A stretch of DNA of 64,000 bases from Xenorhabdus szentirmaii DSM 16338 (GTDB lineage: Bacteria; Pseudomonadota; Gammaproteobacteria; Enterobacterales; Enterobacteriaceae). Within the stretch, counting starts at the first letter, position 1. Each line of letters starts with the position of its first letter. The position numbers were made by a program, and so were the translations under genes. The DNA lies in contig NZ_NIBV01000002.1 in NCBI RefSeq assembly GCF_002632585.1, forward strand, positions 775,909 through 839,908, read 5' to 3'. Shown piece by piece: positions 16,829 to 24,696 of this stretch. The notes under the pieces are model-generated. The model saw only the letters and a program-made list of their open reading frames with translations, did not search any database and was not told where the DNA came from.

Positions 16829-18016
16829 ATGCTCAATATAGAAACTTTAGGGCTTGCGGCCAAAATCACCGCGAGCGGCGTTACTGCGCCTGATTATCCG
16901 ACCATATTGGAACGGCTAACCGGATATTTTCGCCATATTTATGAGGATGATGCATACCTTGAACCTGACAGCAAAGACGGGCAGATGGTGGCAATTTACG
17001 CCCTGGCACTCCATGATGCCAACAATGCCTTGATTGCGGCATATAATTCGTTCAGTCCGGCAACGGCAACCGGTGCAGCTTTGTCGAATAATGTTGCGAT
17101 TAACGGCATGACCCGCCACCGCACCACAAAATCCACTTGTGATGTGGAGATTATCGGTCAGGTGGGAACGGTCATCAAAAATGGCACGGTGCGCGATGTG
17201 CAGGGGTATTCATGGCGATTGCCGGATACGGTTACGATTGGCACACACGGCACCGTGACCGTGACAGCAGCCTGTCAGACTCACGGCGGTATTACGGCCG
17301 CTATCGGCGATATCGCTGACATCGGTACACCGACACGCGGCTGGCAGAAGGTAACCAACCATACTATCGCCACACCGGGGCGGGCGGTTGAGACTGATGG
17401 TGAATTGCGGATACGTCAGCGTCATTCTGTTGCCCTGCCTTCCCGCACTGTACTGGATGGCATTCTGGGGGCAATCAGTTTAATCCCCGGCGTTTCACGG
17501 CTGCGGGGCTTTGAAAATGATACCGGACAGATTGACGAATACGGCATTCCAGGGCATTCCATTGCAATGATCGTGGATGGTGGGGATGCCAGCACCATAG
17601 CCCGCACAATTGCCTTGAAGAAAACCCCCGGCAGCGGAACATTCGGTGATACCGTGATTAAGGTTGCTGATCGTTATCAAATCACTCACCCAATACGTTT
17701 TTCTCGTCCGGTGGATGTGCCTGTATTTATTGAAATTCATCTTATACCCTTTGATGGTTATACCACATTGGTCGGTGACCGGATCAAGGCCGGGGTCGTT
17801 GATTACATTAATTCTGTGCGTATCGGGGACAGTGTGTACCTGACCAAACTCTTTACCCCGGCAAACCTGCCTGATGACGACGAGGGCAAAACCTACGATA
17901 TCACGGACATCAAAATTGGGCGTACCGCAGACACGGTCGTAATGGGTAACCTAAAAACCCGCTATAACGAGGCTGTCATCTGTCGGCCTGAGAATATTAA
18001 ATTGGTGGTGACATGA
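16829..18016 (+). CDS. Baseplate J-like protein
   Basis: 395 residues. Baseplate J (Mu gp47-like) proteins form the wedge arms. The sequence shows 'DAYLEPDSKDGQMVAIYALALHDANNALIAAYNSF' near residue 40, 'GTVTVTAACQTHGGITAAIGDI' and the family's 'GWQKVTNHTIATPGRAVETDGELRIRQRHS' near residue 170, followed by 'IPGVSRLRGFEND'. Length and order are normal. It overlaps the DUF2612 gene by four bases. Confidence 0.87.
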   Translation: MLNIETLGLAAKITASGVTAPDYPTILERLTGYFRHIYEDDAYLEPDSKDGQMVAIYALALHDANNALIAAYNSFSPATATGAALSNNVAINGMTRHRTTKSTCDVEIIGQVGTVIKNGTVRDVQGYSWRLPDTVTIGTHGTVTVTAACQTHGGITAAIGDIADIGTPTRGWQKVTNHTIATPGRAVETDGELRIRQRHSVALPSRTVLDGILGAISLIPGVSRLRGFENDTGQIDEYGIPGHSIAMIVDGGDASTIARTIALKKTPGSGTFGDTVIKVADRYQITHPIRFSRPVDVPVFIEIHLIPFDGYTTLVGDRIKAGVVDYINSVRIGDSVYLTKLFTPANLPDDDEGKTYDITDIKIGRTADTVVMGNLKTRYNEAVICRPENIKLVVT

Positions 18017-18663
18017 GAAATTACCTGAAACTCATCACCCCGCAGCACCGAACCGCATTGAAATTCGTTAATCACATCGACCTTATTACCCGTTCACTCT
18101 CAGACAATGCTCAACAGGCCAGCCAGCTTAATGATGCGTTTTCGCTGGATAAGGCCATAGGGGTACAACTGGATGCAGTCGGAGAGTGGATTGGCTTATC
18201 ACGTTATGTGAAGACACCGATTGTGGATGTGTATTTTTCACTGGATATCAGTGGATTGGGATTTGATGAGGGAAGCTGGAAGCGTCGTTTTGACAGTGGC
18301 AGCGGGTTTACCGAATTAGACGACGAAACTTACCGTACCTTGCTGCGGGTGAAAATTGAGGCTAATCATTGGAACGGATCCAGTGACATGCTGGAACGTA
18401 TCTATCAGCGGATTTTGCCCGATAGCCAGACCTCAATTTTCTTCGTGGATAACCAAAACATGACGATGGATGTTTTTATGACCGGGGGCACGATACCGGA
18501 AGTCATTAAAGCGGTTATCCGACAAGGGTATCTCAACATCAAGCCGGAAGCGGTACGGGTTAACAACTATATCAATTCAATCGATAGTGAGTTGTTTGGT
18601 TTTGACATCCACAATCACTATGTCGCGGGTTTTGATACGGGTGGCTGGGCAGTAAAACTGTGA
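18013..18663 (+). CDS. DUF2612 baseplate/tail protein
   Basis: 216 residues. DUF2612 proteins follow baseplate J in this phage class and likely play the role of P2 gpI at the baseplate edge. Conserved-looking stretches are 'DKAIGVQLDAVGEWIGLSR', 'YRTLLRVKIEANHWNGSSDMLERIY' and a C-terminal 'FGFDIHNHYVAGFDTGGWAVKL' repeat of F-G/A-F-D. The ATGA overlap with baseplate J shows coupling. The fibre gene follows seven bases later. Confidence 0.8.
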   Translation: MRNYLKLITPQHRTALKFVNHIDLITRSLSDNAQQASQLNDAFSLDKAIGVQLDAVGEWIGLSRYVKTPIVDVYFSLDISGLGFDEGSWKRRFDSGSGFTELDDETYRTLLRVKIEANHWNGSSDMLERIYQRILPDSQTSIFFVDNQNMTMDVFMTGGTIPEVIKAVIRQGYLNIKPEAVRVNNYINSIDSELFGFDIHNHYVAGFDTGGWAVKL

Positions 18664-18670
18664 GGATATT

Positions 18671-19969
18671 ATGGCAAAAAATGAATTTCTCCCGTTCGGT
18701 CTCGCAGACGGGGCGAACGTATTATCAAACGAAGAGTATGGCAAATTAGCCGCCCGCACTAACGGATTTAGTTCCGGCGTGGCTAAATCGCAAGAACTGA
18801 ATAAAGTTTGGCGGCAAGCATCAGTAATCATGAGTGTTGTTGCACAGTTTATTGCTGAAACAACCGGAAAGGATGTGCTGGATGATGGGAATTTGGCAGC
18901 ATTGCAAGCGGGATTGTTGAATGCTTTGCGGGCAACGGTTAGCGCTAATGTGCCTTCTGCATCCTTGAATGTTGCAGGCATTACCAAACTAAGTAACGAG
19001 GTGAATAGTAATGCTGAAAATGTGGCAGCGACATCAAAGGCAGTAAAACAGGTTGCCGACGCCCTCAACACCAAACAGGATAAAGGCGATTATGCCACCA
19101 ATGCAGCACTAAATGGGGTAAGGGATCTTGCCAATGGCCGCCTTGAGAAAGCGAAGAACGGGGCAGATATTCCGGATAGAAAGGCGTTTGTGAACAATAT
19201 TGGCGCGCTCCCTATAACTGGAGGCCGATTAACGGGCAAACTGTTTGTTGATGGTACTAATGGTCGCGATGCCGATATTGATGCCAAAGGCTGGATTTGG
19301 GGTAAAGATTTATTTGAACGGCATGATAATGGAAAATGGGCACAAGTCTACAGTGAAAAACATCCACCCACGGCGGCTGTTGTAGGCGCGTATTCGATTA
19401 CAGAATCAAACAGCCGTTTCGCCCTGAAAAAATCCCATGAACCGTTTTCGTGTGGTGGCGTGGATGTTGAGGCAACTCACGATTGGGCGGGAATTAAATT
19501 AAAAAATGCCAATGGCTATTATGTCCAGATGTCGGCTAATCCCCATGATAAACCCGATATGTTAACCATATATTACCGGGATAGCGCTACTCAAACCCAA
19601 CATTACGTCGGTATTCCCAAAAAAACCGGCATGGTGGCGCTCACTGAGCAATTACTCGGTATTAACCAACAATGGACGGATGTAACATCAAGCCGGGAGA
19701 ACGGCAAGTGGTATATTAATGACACAGGTAAACCTATCGTTGTGTATGTTGAGTGCGCCCAGACTAACGCAAATACAGGGCCATTCAGTCTGGGTGGGGA
19801 AGTGGATAACCACCGAGTGGGGTATTTTTGGGTGACAGCCAACAGTATTTATTCCACCAGTTTTATTGTCCCGCCGGGCAGTCGCTATACCGTGAAGGCA
19901 GGGTGGGGTACTAAGTGGGGGGAAGGAATAAAAGAAGGTGCTATTGTTCGTTGGGTTGAGTTGAGGTGA
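18671..19969 (+). CDS. Tail fibre protein
   Basis: 432 residues. The N-terminal 190 residues attach to the baseplate ('EFLPFGLADGANVLSNEEYG') and include a coiled region. From about residue 200 ('AKGWIWGKDLFERHDNGKW') to the end the sequence is strongly similar to the last 235 residues of the fibre of the P2-like prophage at 29151-30602, down to phrases such as '[13 protein letters not shown]' and 'NANGYYVQ'. This part is the receptor-binding tip, ending in a beta domain rich in Gly and Trp. The stop overlaps the chaperone gene's Shine-Dalgarno. Confidence 0.87.
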   Translation: MAKNEFLPFGLADGANVLSNEEYGKLAARTNGFSSGVAKSQELNKVWRQASVIMSVVAQFIAETTGKDVLDDGNLAALQAGLLNALRATVSANVPSASLNVAGITKLSNEVNSNAENVAATSKAVKQVADALNTKQDKGDYATNAALNGVRDLANGRLEKAKNGADIPDRKAFVNNIGALPITGGRLTGKLFVDGTNGRDADIDAKGWIWGKDLFERHDNGKWAQVYSEKHPPTAAVVGAYSITESNSRFALKKSHEPFSCGGVDVEATHDWAGIKLKNANGYYVQMSANPHDKPDMLTIYYRDSATQTQHYVGIPKKTGMVALTEQLLGINQQWTDVTSSRENGKWYINDTGKPIVVYVECAQTNANTGPFSLGGEVDNHRVGYFWVTANSIYSTSFIVPPGSRYTVKAGWGTKWGEGIKEGAIVRWVELR

Positions 19970-19971
19970 AG

Positions 19972-20322
19972 ATGAAACACTATAAATCGAAAGATAATCA
20001 AATTCATGCCTTTGAATCAGACGGTTCTCAGGATGCGTGGATTGAGCCGGATTTTGTCCCGATTACCGAAGAGGAAGCCCGGGCAATCCTTTACCCCCCT
20101 CCCACACCTGAACAATGGCAGCAACAGGCCGGATATGAAAAGCAATACCGGATGGACGTTGCTAAAGAGCACATTACCCCACTGCAATATGCCACCGACC
20201 TCAACATGGCAACGACCGAAGAACAGGCCGCACTGACAGCGTGGAAAAAATATTGCGTACTATTGAACCGTGTGGATTGCTCAATAGCACCGGATATCGC
20301 CTGGCCAAAACAGCCGAAATAA
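19972..20322 (+). CDS. Tail fibre assembly protein
   Basis: 116 residues; fibre chaperone of the Caudo_TAP type. The ATG at 19972 is preferred over an upstream GTG because GAGG lies seven bases before it. The ending '[23 protein letters not shown]' is the usual family ending (W-x-x-Y-x-x-x-L-x-x-V-D). It is clearly related to the chaperone at 28804-29154 of the second prophage, so chaperone and fibre tip were exchanged together. A terminator follows. Confidence 0.88.
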   Translation: MKHYKSKDNQIHAFESDGSQDAWIEPDFVPITEEEARAILYPPPTPEQWQQQAGYEKQYRMDVAKEHITPLQYATDLNMATTEEQAALTAWKKYCVLLNRVDCSIAPDIAWPKQPK

Positions 20323-20326
20323 AAAC

Positions 20327-20344
20327 AGGGCTTCATGCCCTTTT
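20327..20344 (+). terminator. Short terminator after element 1 tail genes
   Basis: AGGGC, loop TTCAT, GCCCT then TTT. Short stem, but correctly placed after the last tail gene. Confidence 0.5.
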
Positions 20345-20585
20345 ACGATGACTAACCCTGTGACATTCCCGAAGGGTGTCGTCTGGATATCCGTGTGCAG
20401 ATGCCAGAGGATTCGGTGTGGAATTTGAGGGAGAAACTAAGCAAAGGGATTATAAGTACCTTCTGTTTTTCTTCACGATATTGGCTTTTTTAAGTTCGTA
20501 AGCTATTGAATTAGTTGATACTAAAAACAGTCTATTATAGTGAAAAACCAACTTAACCATATGATAAATATAAATATAATATGGA
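20345..20585. other. Intergenic junction, no gene seen
   Basis: Between the end of element 1 and the tRNA-Leu fragment. Only short open frames (under 45 codons) without a convincing ribosome-binding site. The right half is strongly AT-rich. It should contain the right-hand boundary of element 1. Confidence 0.6.
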
Positions 20586-20641
20586 TTTTAAAATCCCTCG
20601 GCTGTAAGGCTGTGCGGGTTCAAGTCCCGCCCTGGGCACCA
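20586..20641 (+). other. attL: 3' fragment of tRNA-Leu (left end of P2-like prophage)
   Basis: Reads from the anticodon loop TTTTAAAATCC through the variable arm and T arm (GCGGGTTCAAGTCCCGC) to the CCA end, matching the 3' part of tRNA-Leu(UAA) as I know it from enterobacteria. The 5' half is absent upstream, so it is an attachment-site remnant, not a functional gene. The last 34 bases are identical to those at 54432-54465. Confidence 0.88.
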
Positions 20642-20682
20642 TATAAAACTTGCGGTAATACAGCGAGTTAGGGTTAGAAAAG

Positions 20683-20706
20683 GCCACCTTTACGGTGGCT
20701 TTTTTG
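20683..20706 (+). terminator. Rho-independent terminator
   Basis: GCCACC, loop TTTAC, GGTGGC then six T. It lies just after the tRNA-Leu fragment, where it may originally have terminated the tRNA transcript. Confidence 0.75.
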
Positions 20707-20735
20707 CTTTCTGAAATTGCATGAAAAAGACAAAG

Positions 20736-20778
20736 TGGCGACGAAATGGCGACGGAGTGGCGACGTAAAAGTGGCGAC
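20736..20778. repeat. Phased short repeats TGGCGAC(G), possible integrase arm sites or integrase tail relic
   Basis: TGGCGACG at 20736, 20747 and 20758, and TGGCGACA at 20772: spacing 11, 11 and 14 bases, close to one helical turn. One more copy lies at 54311-54318 at the end of the integrase gene, near the other attachment site. Read as protein, the frame from 20730 gives a peptide like the basic GDxxAT tails of P2-type integrases and ends at a TGA at 20816, so it could equally be a relic of an earlier integrase gene. Confidence 0.5.
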
Positions 20779-20875
20779 ATCCTCTAAACCCCTTCAATTG
20801 ACCTGCTTTTTAGAGTGATTCAAATCACAAGTTGCAATTAAAAAATTCCACTTAAGTGCTATGTACAAGCGTAAA

Positions 20876-20901
20876 AAACCCCAGACTTTGATCTGGGGTT
20901 T
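20876..20901 (-). terminator. Bidirectional terminator after ogr
   Basis: AAACCCCAGA and TCTGGGGTTT arms with a six-base loop. The A-run on the left gives a U-tract for leftward (minus-strand) transcription, ending the D-ogr transcript. Confidence 0.75.
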
Positions 20902-20913
20902 ATTTGTTTTCAA

Positions 20914-21165
20914 TCAGAATCCAAATCCAATTTGTTCATCACCGTAATGGCTGGTCGGGAACGCCAGTTTCGGGACTTTAAAATCAGCCGGTAATGGCTG
21001 GGGTTTGGGGAGTGTCAAAAACCGTTCAATGGTGGTAATGGTGGTAAACGTACAGCCGCACAGGATATTTTGACATTGGTGATAACTGCGCCGCGTTTCT
21101 TCACTCATCATTTCACTGGTACGAGTCTTTGCCACAGCGCCGCATTGGGGACAGGTAAACGCCAT
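20914..21165 (-). CDS. ogr: Ogr/Delta-family late transcription activator
   Basis: 83 residues. P2 Ogr is a zinc-finger activator that binds upstream of late promoters and contacts the RNA polymerase alpha subunit. The zinc ligands are visible as C5 and C8 ('CPQCG') and C31 and C36 ('CQNILCGC'), with the family stretch 'TRTSEMMSEETRRSYHQCQN'. It is the last gene before the attachment site, as in P2. Two candidate binding boxes were found at 22401-22418 and 38950-38967, both at divergent late promoters. Confidence 0.92.
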   Translation of the reverse strand: MAFTCPQCGAVAKTRTSEMMSEETRRSYHQCQNILCGCTFTTITTIERFLTLPKPQPLPADFKVPKLAFPTSHYGDEQIGFGF

Positions 21166-21219
21166 GAAAAACCCTCATTTTGGGGTGTGCCTGCCGCGAT
21201 TATAACGCATTAATTATTG

Positions 21220-22329
21220 TTATTGGTCACTTTCTGTCATGTCAGTGTCCTTAATTTTTAATTCCAGCTCTAACTGGGTAGTAAAGCCGTTATCACCGAT
21301 GTTATGGACAACCCGCGATATCGTCCATGGGTGGCTGTCAATCGCCGTTTTGAATCCGCTAACGGTTGCGGTCAGATCCGGATAGAGATCAGCCCGACCC
21401 CGTGCAAGCGTGATGGCAAATTCCGCCGCACCGCGTTGTAGCTTTGACCATTTCGCCGCTGCCGCCCGTCGCGCGGCGTGTTCGGTCTTGAATGTCTGGC
21501 GCATCACGTAGACGTTCCCGTCGGCCCCTTCCAGATATTCCCCTTCGCGGCGGCTGGATTTTTCTTTTTTCTTCCTGGGCTTTTTCCGGCGGCGCTTCAT
21601 GGTCGCCGTGGGTTGTTTGCCAAAATTCAAATCCAGCCAGAATGCCCGCACCCCGGTATAGGCAGCGCGGTCAGCGACGCGGAAACTATGGCTGTCGCCA
21701 CTGTCGCGGGTCAGGGTAATCACCGGCAACGGTTTGCCGCTTTGCGATATCCCGCGCCCCGGAATGATAAACAGCAACCGGCCATTTTTGATGGTGGCAA
21801 TAGCACCCAGCATTTCCGCCATCCGGGACAGGAAGCTGATATCACTCTCATTGGTCTGGTCAGCATGGTCAATTTCAATGTCCATCAGTGGGCGGCTCAC
21901 GGCGGGTTGCAGGTCATAGCGCCCGGCGATGGCACTGACCACATCGCTCACGGTGACAGCGTGCCAGCTGTATTCCCGCTTGATATTAAACTCTTCCCGA
22001 AAGTCCGCGCTGCGGGCGGTAATGTCCAATTGATCCGGTGGCCCGCTATGGCTGATTTCATCCACGACAAACAGCCCCTTTTCAATCAGCGGCTCACCGT
22101 GCCAGCCAATCCTGACCACGATTTCAGCGCCACGGGGCGGCAGTTCAATTTTGCCGTCAGCATCGTCTATCGAGAGTTCCAGCGTGTCTGCCTCAAATCC
22201 GCGATTATCGGTCAGGGTCAGGGCGATCAGCCGCTCATTCAGCGCCGTGATTTGCCGCCCGCCAATGTTCAGGTCAAACGCCGGTTTTTTCACGTAATCC
22301 GTGCTGGTCAGAATATCGATTGGGTTCAT
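21220..22329 (-). CDS. D: P2 gpD-like tail protein (baseplate hub)
   Basis: 369 residues from the ATG at 22329. gpD is the hub that links tube and spike. It matches P2 gpD through 'LTLTDNRGFEADTLELSIDDADG', 'ITARSADFREEFNIKREYSWH', a basic Lys/Arg-rich insert ('KRRRKKPRKKKEKSSRR') and 'AKWSKLQRGAAEFAITLARGRADLYP'. The frame is open up to 22458, but the extra 43 residues would be read across the Ogr box at 22401-22418, so I prefer the internal start. Next to it in P2 is U; here it is FI, transcribed divergently, because the FI-U block is inverted. Confidence 0.9.
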   Translation of the reverse strand: MNPIDILTSTDYVKKPAFDLNIGGRQITALNERLIALTLTDNRGFEADTLELSIDDADGKIELPPRGAEIVVRIGWHGEPLIEKGLFVVDEISHSGPPDQLDITARSADFREEFNIKREYSWHAVTVSDVVSAIAGRYDLQPAVSRPLMDIEIDHADQTNESDISFLSRMAEMLGAIATIKNGRLLFIIPGRGISQSGKPLPVITLTRDSGDSHSFRVADRAAYTGVRAFWLDLNFGKQPTATMKRRRKKPRKKKEKSSRREGEYLEGADGNVYVMRQTFKTEHAARRAAAAKWSKLQRGAAEFAITLARGRADLYPDLTATVSGFKTAIDSHPWTISRVVHNIGDNGFTTQLELELKIKDTDMTESDQ

Positions 22330-22400
22330 GTCTGCGTACCGCTCGTTGAAAAATTGCCCCATGATTGCCCTGCGCGGGCGCGTAGACAACGCCCGCCCGG

Positions 22401-22418
22401 TGTCGCGGAACGGTGACA
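22401..22418. promoter_or_regulatory. Ogr-binding box, divergent D / FI late promoters
   Basis: TGTC-N10-GACA, that is the TGT-N12-ACA pattern known for P2 late promoters. Centred 82 bases before the FI start; the expected distance of about 55 bases to the transcription start leaves room for a normal leader. The box is symmetric and could serve D in the other direction. Confidence 0.7.
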
Positions 22419-22491
22419 GGGGGGATTGCGTGATTATCACTGCCAGACGGCGCAACATAACCCCATCACAAACCCGATGAGGTAATTTTTT

Positions 22492-23667
22492 ATGTCATTT
22501 CATCATGGTGTCTCGGTCAGGGAAACCACCCAACTCAGCACGCTGATCCGCGACATTAACACGTCAGTGATTGGCGTGGTGTGTACGGCTGATGATGCAG
22601 ACGCGGAGGCGTTCCCGCTGGATACGCCGGTACTGGTTACCCGTATCAACAGCGTCATTGGCAAGGCGGGGAAAACAGGAACGTTATATGCCACGCTCAA
22701 GGCGATTTCTGACCAGTGCAGCCCCAAAGTGGTTGTCATTCGTGTAGCTGATGCCGCCAACCAAAAAGGCGATGGCGAGAAGAAGACTCAAGATCAGTTG
22801 GTTATCGGTGGTCTCAATCAGGACGGGCGTTATACCGGATTATATGCCCTATTGGCCGCGGAGATTAACACGGGCGAACACCCGCGCTTGCTGGCTGTCC
22901 CGCAACTGGATACACAACCCGTCGCCCTGCAGCTGGCGATTTTTGCCGAAAAGCTGCGCGCCTTTGCCTATATCAGCGCCTATGGCTGCAAGACACTGGC
23001 AGACGTGAAGCAGTACCGGGAAAACTTTAGCCAGCGTGAGGTAATGATCATTTACCCTGACTTTATCACCTACAACAGCCAGTCAGGGCAGAATGAAACC
23101 GTGCCGGCGACCGCCTTTGCGCTGGGTCTGCGTGCCCGGATTGATGCCGATCAGGGCTGGCATAAGTCTCTGTCCAACGTGTCGGTCAATGGCGTGTTGG
23201 GTATCTCTGCTGATATCTACTGGACATTGCAGGGCACAGACACCGACGCCGACGACCTGAACGGCAAAGGCATTACGACGCTTATCAAACGTGACGGCTT
23301 CCGCTTCTGGGGTAACCGCACCTGTGATGCGCAAACCTATTTCTTTGAGGTCTACACCCGTACAGCGCAGATACTGGCCGACATGATCGCCGAGGCGCAT
23401 TTCGCCTATATTGATAAACCGCTGTTGCCGTCACTGGTGAAAGATGTGGTCGATGGCATCAACCGCAAGGGCGCACAGTTGGTCACCGAGGGGCGTTTGC
23501 TGGGGTTTGAATGCTGGTATGACCCGGCCGACAACCCGAAAGAAATGCTGCGCGATGGGACGGCGACGATCCACTATAAATACACGCCCGTTCCCCCGCT
23601 GGAAAATCTGCAACTGGTGCAGACGTTTACCGATGAGTATTTTGCTGTTTTCAATCAGTTAGGCTAA
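22492..23667 (+). CDS. FI: P2 gpFI-like tail sheath protein
   Basis: 391 residues, contractile sheath; P2 FI is 396. Starts 'MSFHHGVSVRETTQLSTLIRDINTSVIGVVCTADDAD', a family hallmark. Near residue 210 comes 'LGLRARIDADQGWHKSLSNVSVNGVLG', then 'WGNRTCDAQTYFFEVYTRTAQILADM' and the C-terminal beta domain. It is expressed from its own Ogr-dependent promoter. Orientation is opposite to the rest of the late tail genes. Confidence 0.95.
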   Translation: MSFHHGVSVRETTQLSTLIRDINTSVIGVVCTADDADAEAFPLDTPVLVTRINSVIGKAGKTGTLYATLKAISDQCSPKVVVIRVADAANQKGDGEKKTQDQLVIGGLNQDGRYTGLYALLAAEINTGEHPRLLAVPQLDTQPVALQLAIFAEKLRAFAYISAYGCKTLADVKQYRENFSQREVMIIYPDFITYNSQSGQNETVPATAFALGLRARIDADQGWHKSLSNVSVNGVLGISADIYWTLQGTDTDADDLNGKGITTLIKRDGFRFWGNRTCDAQTYFFEVYTRTAQILADMIAEAHFAYIDKPLLPSLVKDVVDGINRKGAQLVTEGRLLGFECWYDPADNPKEMLRDGTATIHYKYTPVPPLENLQLVQTFTDEYFAVFNQLG

Positions 23668-23679
23668 GGGGAAATTCGC

Positions 23680-24192
23680 ATGGGGATGCCGAAAAAACTC
23701 TTTATGTTTGACGTCTTTATTGATGGTCAGACGTATCTGGGACAGGTTGAGGAAGTCACGACACCCAAGTTGACCCTCAAGACCGAAGATTATCAGGGGG
23801 CGGGTATGCCCGGTAGCGTGGCCGTTCTGATGGGCATGGATGGCGGCGCGCTGGACATGGAAGTGACCATGGGCGGGCTGGAAGCTGGCTTGCTGAAAAC
23901 ATGGGGCGGCCGCATTGACAGCCTGCAACTGCGCTTTGCCGGGTCGTACTATGACGACGCCACCGGGGAATCAGTCGCGTGTGAGATCCAGACGCGCGGA
24001 AGGTTTACTGAGGTTGATTGGGGCAGTGCCAAGGCGGGGGAAAATACCCAGCACAAGTACACCCTGAAAAACACCTACTGCAAGATTACGCTGAACGGTG
24101 ACGAGCTGCACGAAGTGGACATGCTCAATCTGGTCTGGAAAGTGGGCGGTAACGACCTGCTGGAAAAACACCGCACCAATATTGGTCATTAA
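23680..24192 (+). CDS. FII: P2 gpFII-like tail tube protein
   Basis: 170 residues, inner tube; P2 FII is 172. Begins 'MGMPKKLFMFDVFIDGQTYLGQVEEVTTPKLTLKTEDYQGAGMPGSV', close to the family pattern, and contains 'GRFTEVDWGSAKAGENTQHKYTLKNTYCKI'. It follows FI by twelve bases and precedes the E/E' chaperone genes as in P2. Confidence 0.95.
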   Translation: MGMPKKLFMFDVFIDGQTYLGQVEEVTTPKLTLKTEDYQGAGMPGSVAVLMGMDGGALDMEVTMGGLEAGLLKTWGGRIDSLQLRFAGSYYDDATGESVACEIQTRGRFTEVDWGSAKAGENTQHKYTLKNTYCKITLNGDELHEVDMLNLVWKVGGNDLLEKHRTNIGH

Positions 24193-24238
24193 TTTTTTAA
24201 TTTTATGGCGGGGATCTGCCCGCCCAACGGAGAAGATT

Positions 24239-24544
24239 ATGTCAAAGACAATTACGTTTTCTGCCCCAATGAATCTGGCAAATGGCAAAACCATCACGGA
24301 AGTGGAGATCACGGACACCATGAAACAGGTGGGTGCACTGCGTGGCCTGAAATTGTGGGATGTGATGACCAGTGATGTGAATGCCCTGATCACCTTATTG
24401 CCCAGAGTGACGCATCCACGCTTGAGTGAAGCCGATGTTGCCACCATGCCGATTCAGGATTTCACGTTGCTGGCTGAGGCCATTGCGACTTTTTTAGCGC
24501 CCACCTCGCCAACCAGCGAGACGAACGAACCGGACGACAAGTAA
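24239..24544 (+). CDS. E: P2 gpE-like tail assembly chaperone
   Basis: 101 residues from the ATG at 24239. P2 gpE is the short tail chaperone. The pattern 'GLKLWDVMTSDVNALITLLPRVTHP' with a hydrophobic helical body is normal for the family. Near its end the codons ACT TTT TTA hold the slippery heptamer T TTT TTA at 24490-24496, the same device used to make E+E' in P2. An ORF start at 24098 is too early, since it runs back into FII. Confidence 0.88.
   Translation: MSKTITFSAPMNLANGKTITEVEITDTMKQVGALRGLKLWDVMTSDVNALITLLPRVTHPRLSEADVATMPIQDFTLLAEAIATFLAPTSPTSETNEPDDK
24490..24496 (+). promoter_or_regulatory. Programmed -1 frameshift site for E+E'
   Basis: T TTT TTA in phase with the E gene. A -1 slip enters an open frame running to 24696. 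In P2 the equivalent site is known to be functional. Confidence 0.82.
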
Positions 24545-24696
24545 TCCCTTGTCCGGCGGTTGATACCGACGACATTATTGCCGATATTGCCACGGTCTTT
24601 CACTGGTCGCCGTCAGAGTGCGATGGCATGACGGTCAGTGAATTACTGAAATGGCACGAACGTGCGGCGGCCCGTAACGGAAGCGAATCATCATGA
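24496..24696 (+). CDS. E': P2 gpE' extension (made by frameshift)
   Basis: The -1 frame continues without a stop through 'VIPCPAVDTDDIIADIA' to 'VFHWSPSECDGMTVSELLKW', the known E' signature (F-H-W-P-P/S-x-E ... L-x-E-L-x-x-W), and ends at 24696. No good start codon with a ribosome site of its own is evident, which agrees with synthesis only as an E+E' fusion. Its stop overlaps the tape measure start (ATGA). Confidence 0.85.
   Translation, partial: SAHLANQRDERTGRQVIPCPAVDTDDIIADIATVFHWSPSECDGMTVSELLKWHERAAARNGSESS

Noticed and set aside
20380-20510. Short open frames between element 1 and the attachment site
   Set aside because: No ribosome-binding sites, no recognisable product; likely eroded sequence.
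20553-20780. Minus-strand ORF with 'VPRAGLEPA'
   Set aside because: This peptide is the well-known false translation of the reverse strand of a tRNA 3' end.
21478-22416. 312-codon open frame on the plus strand
   Set aside because: Antisense to gpD over nearly its full length, His/Pro/Gln-rich; gpD has clear P2 homology, so this frame is a shadow.
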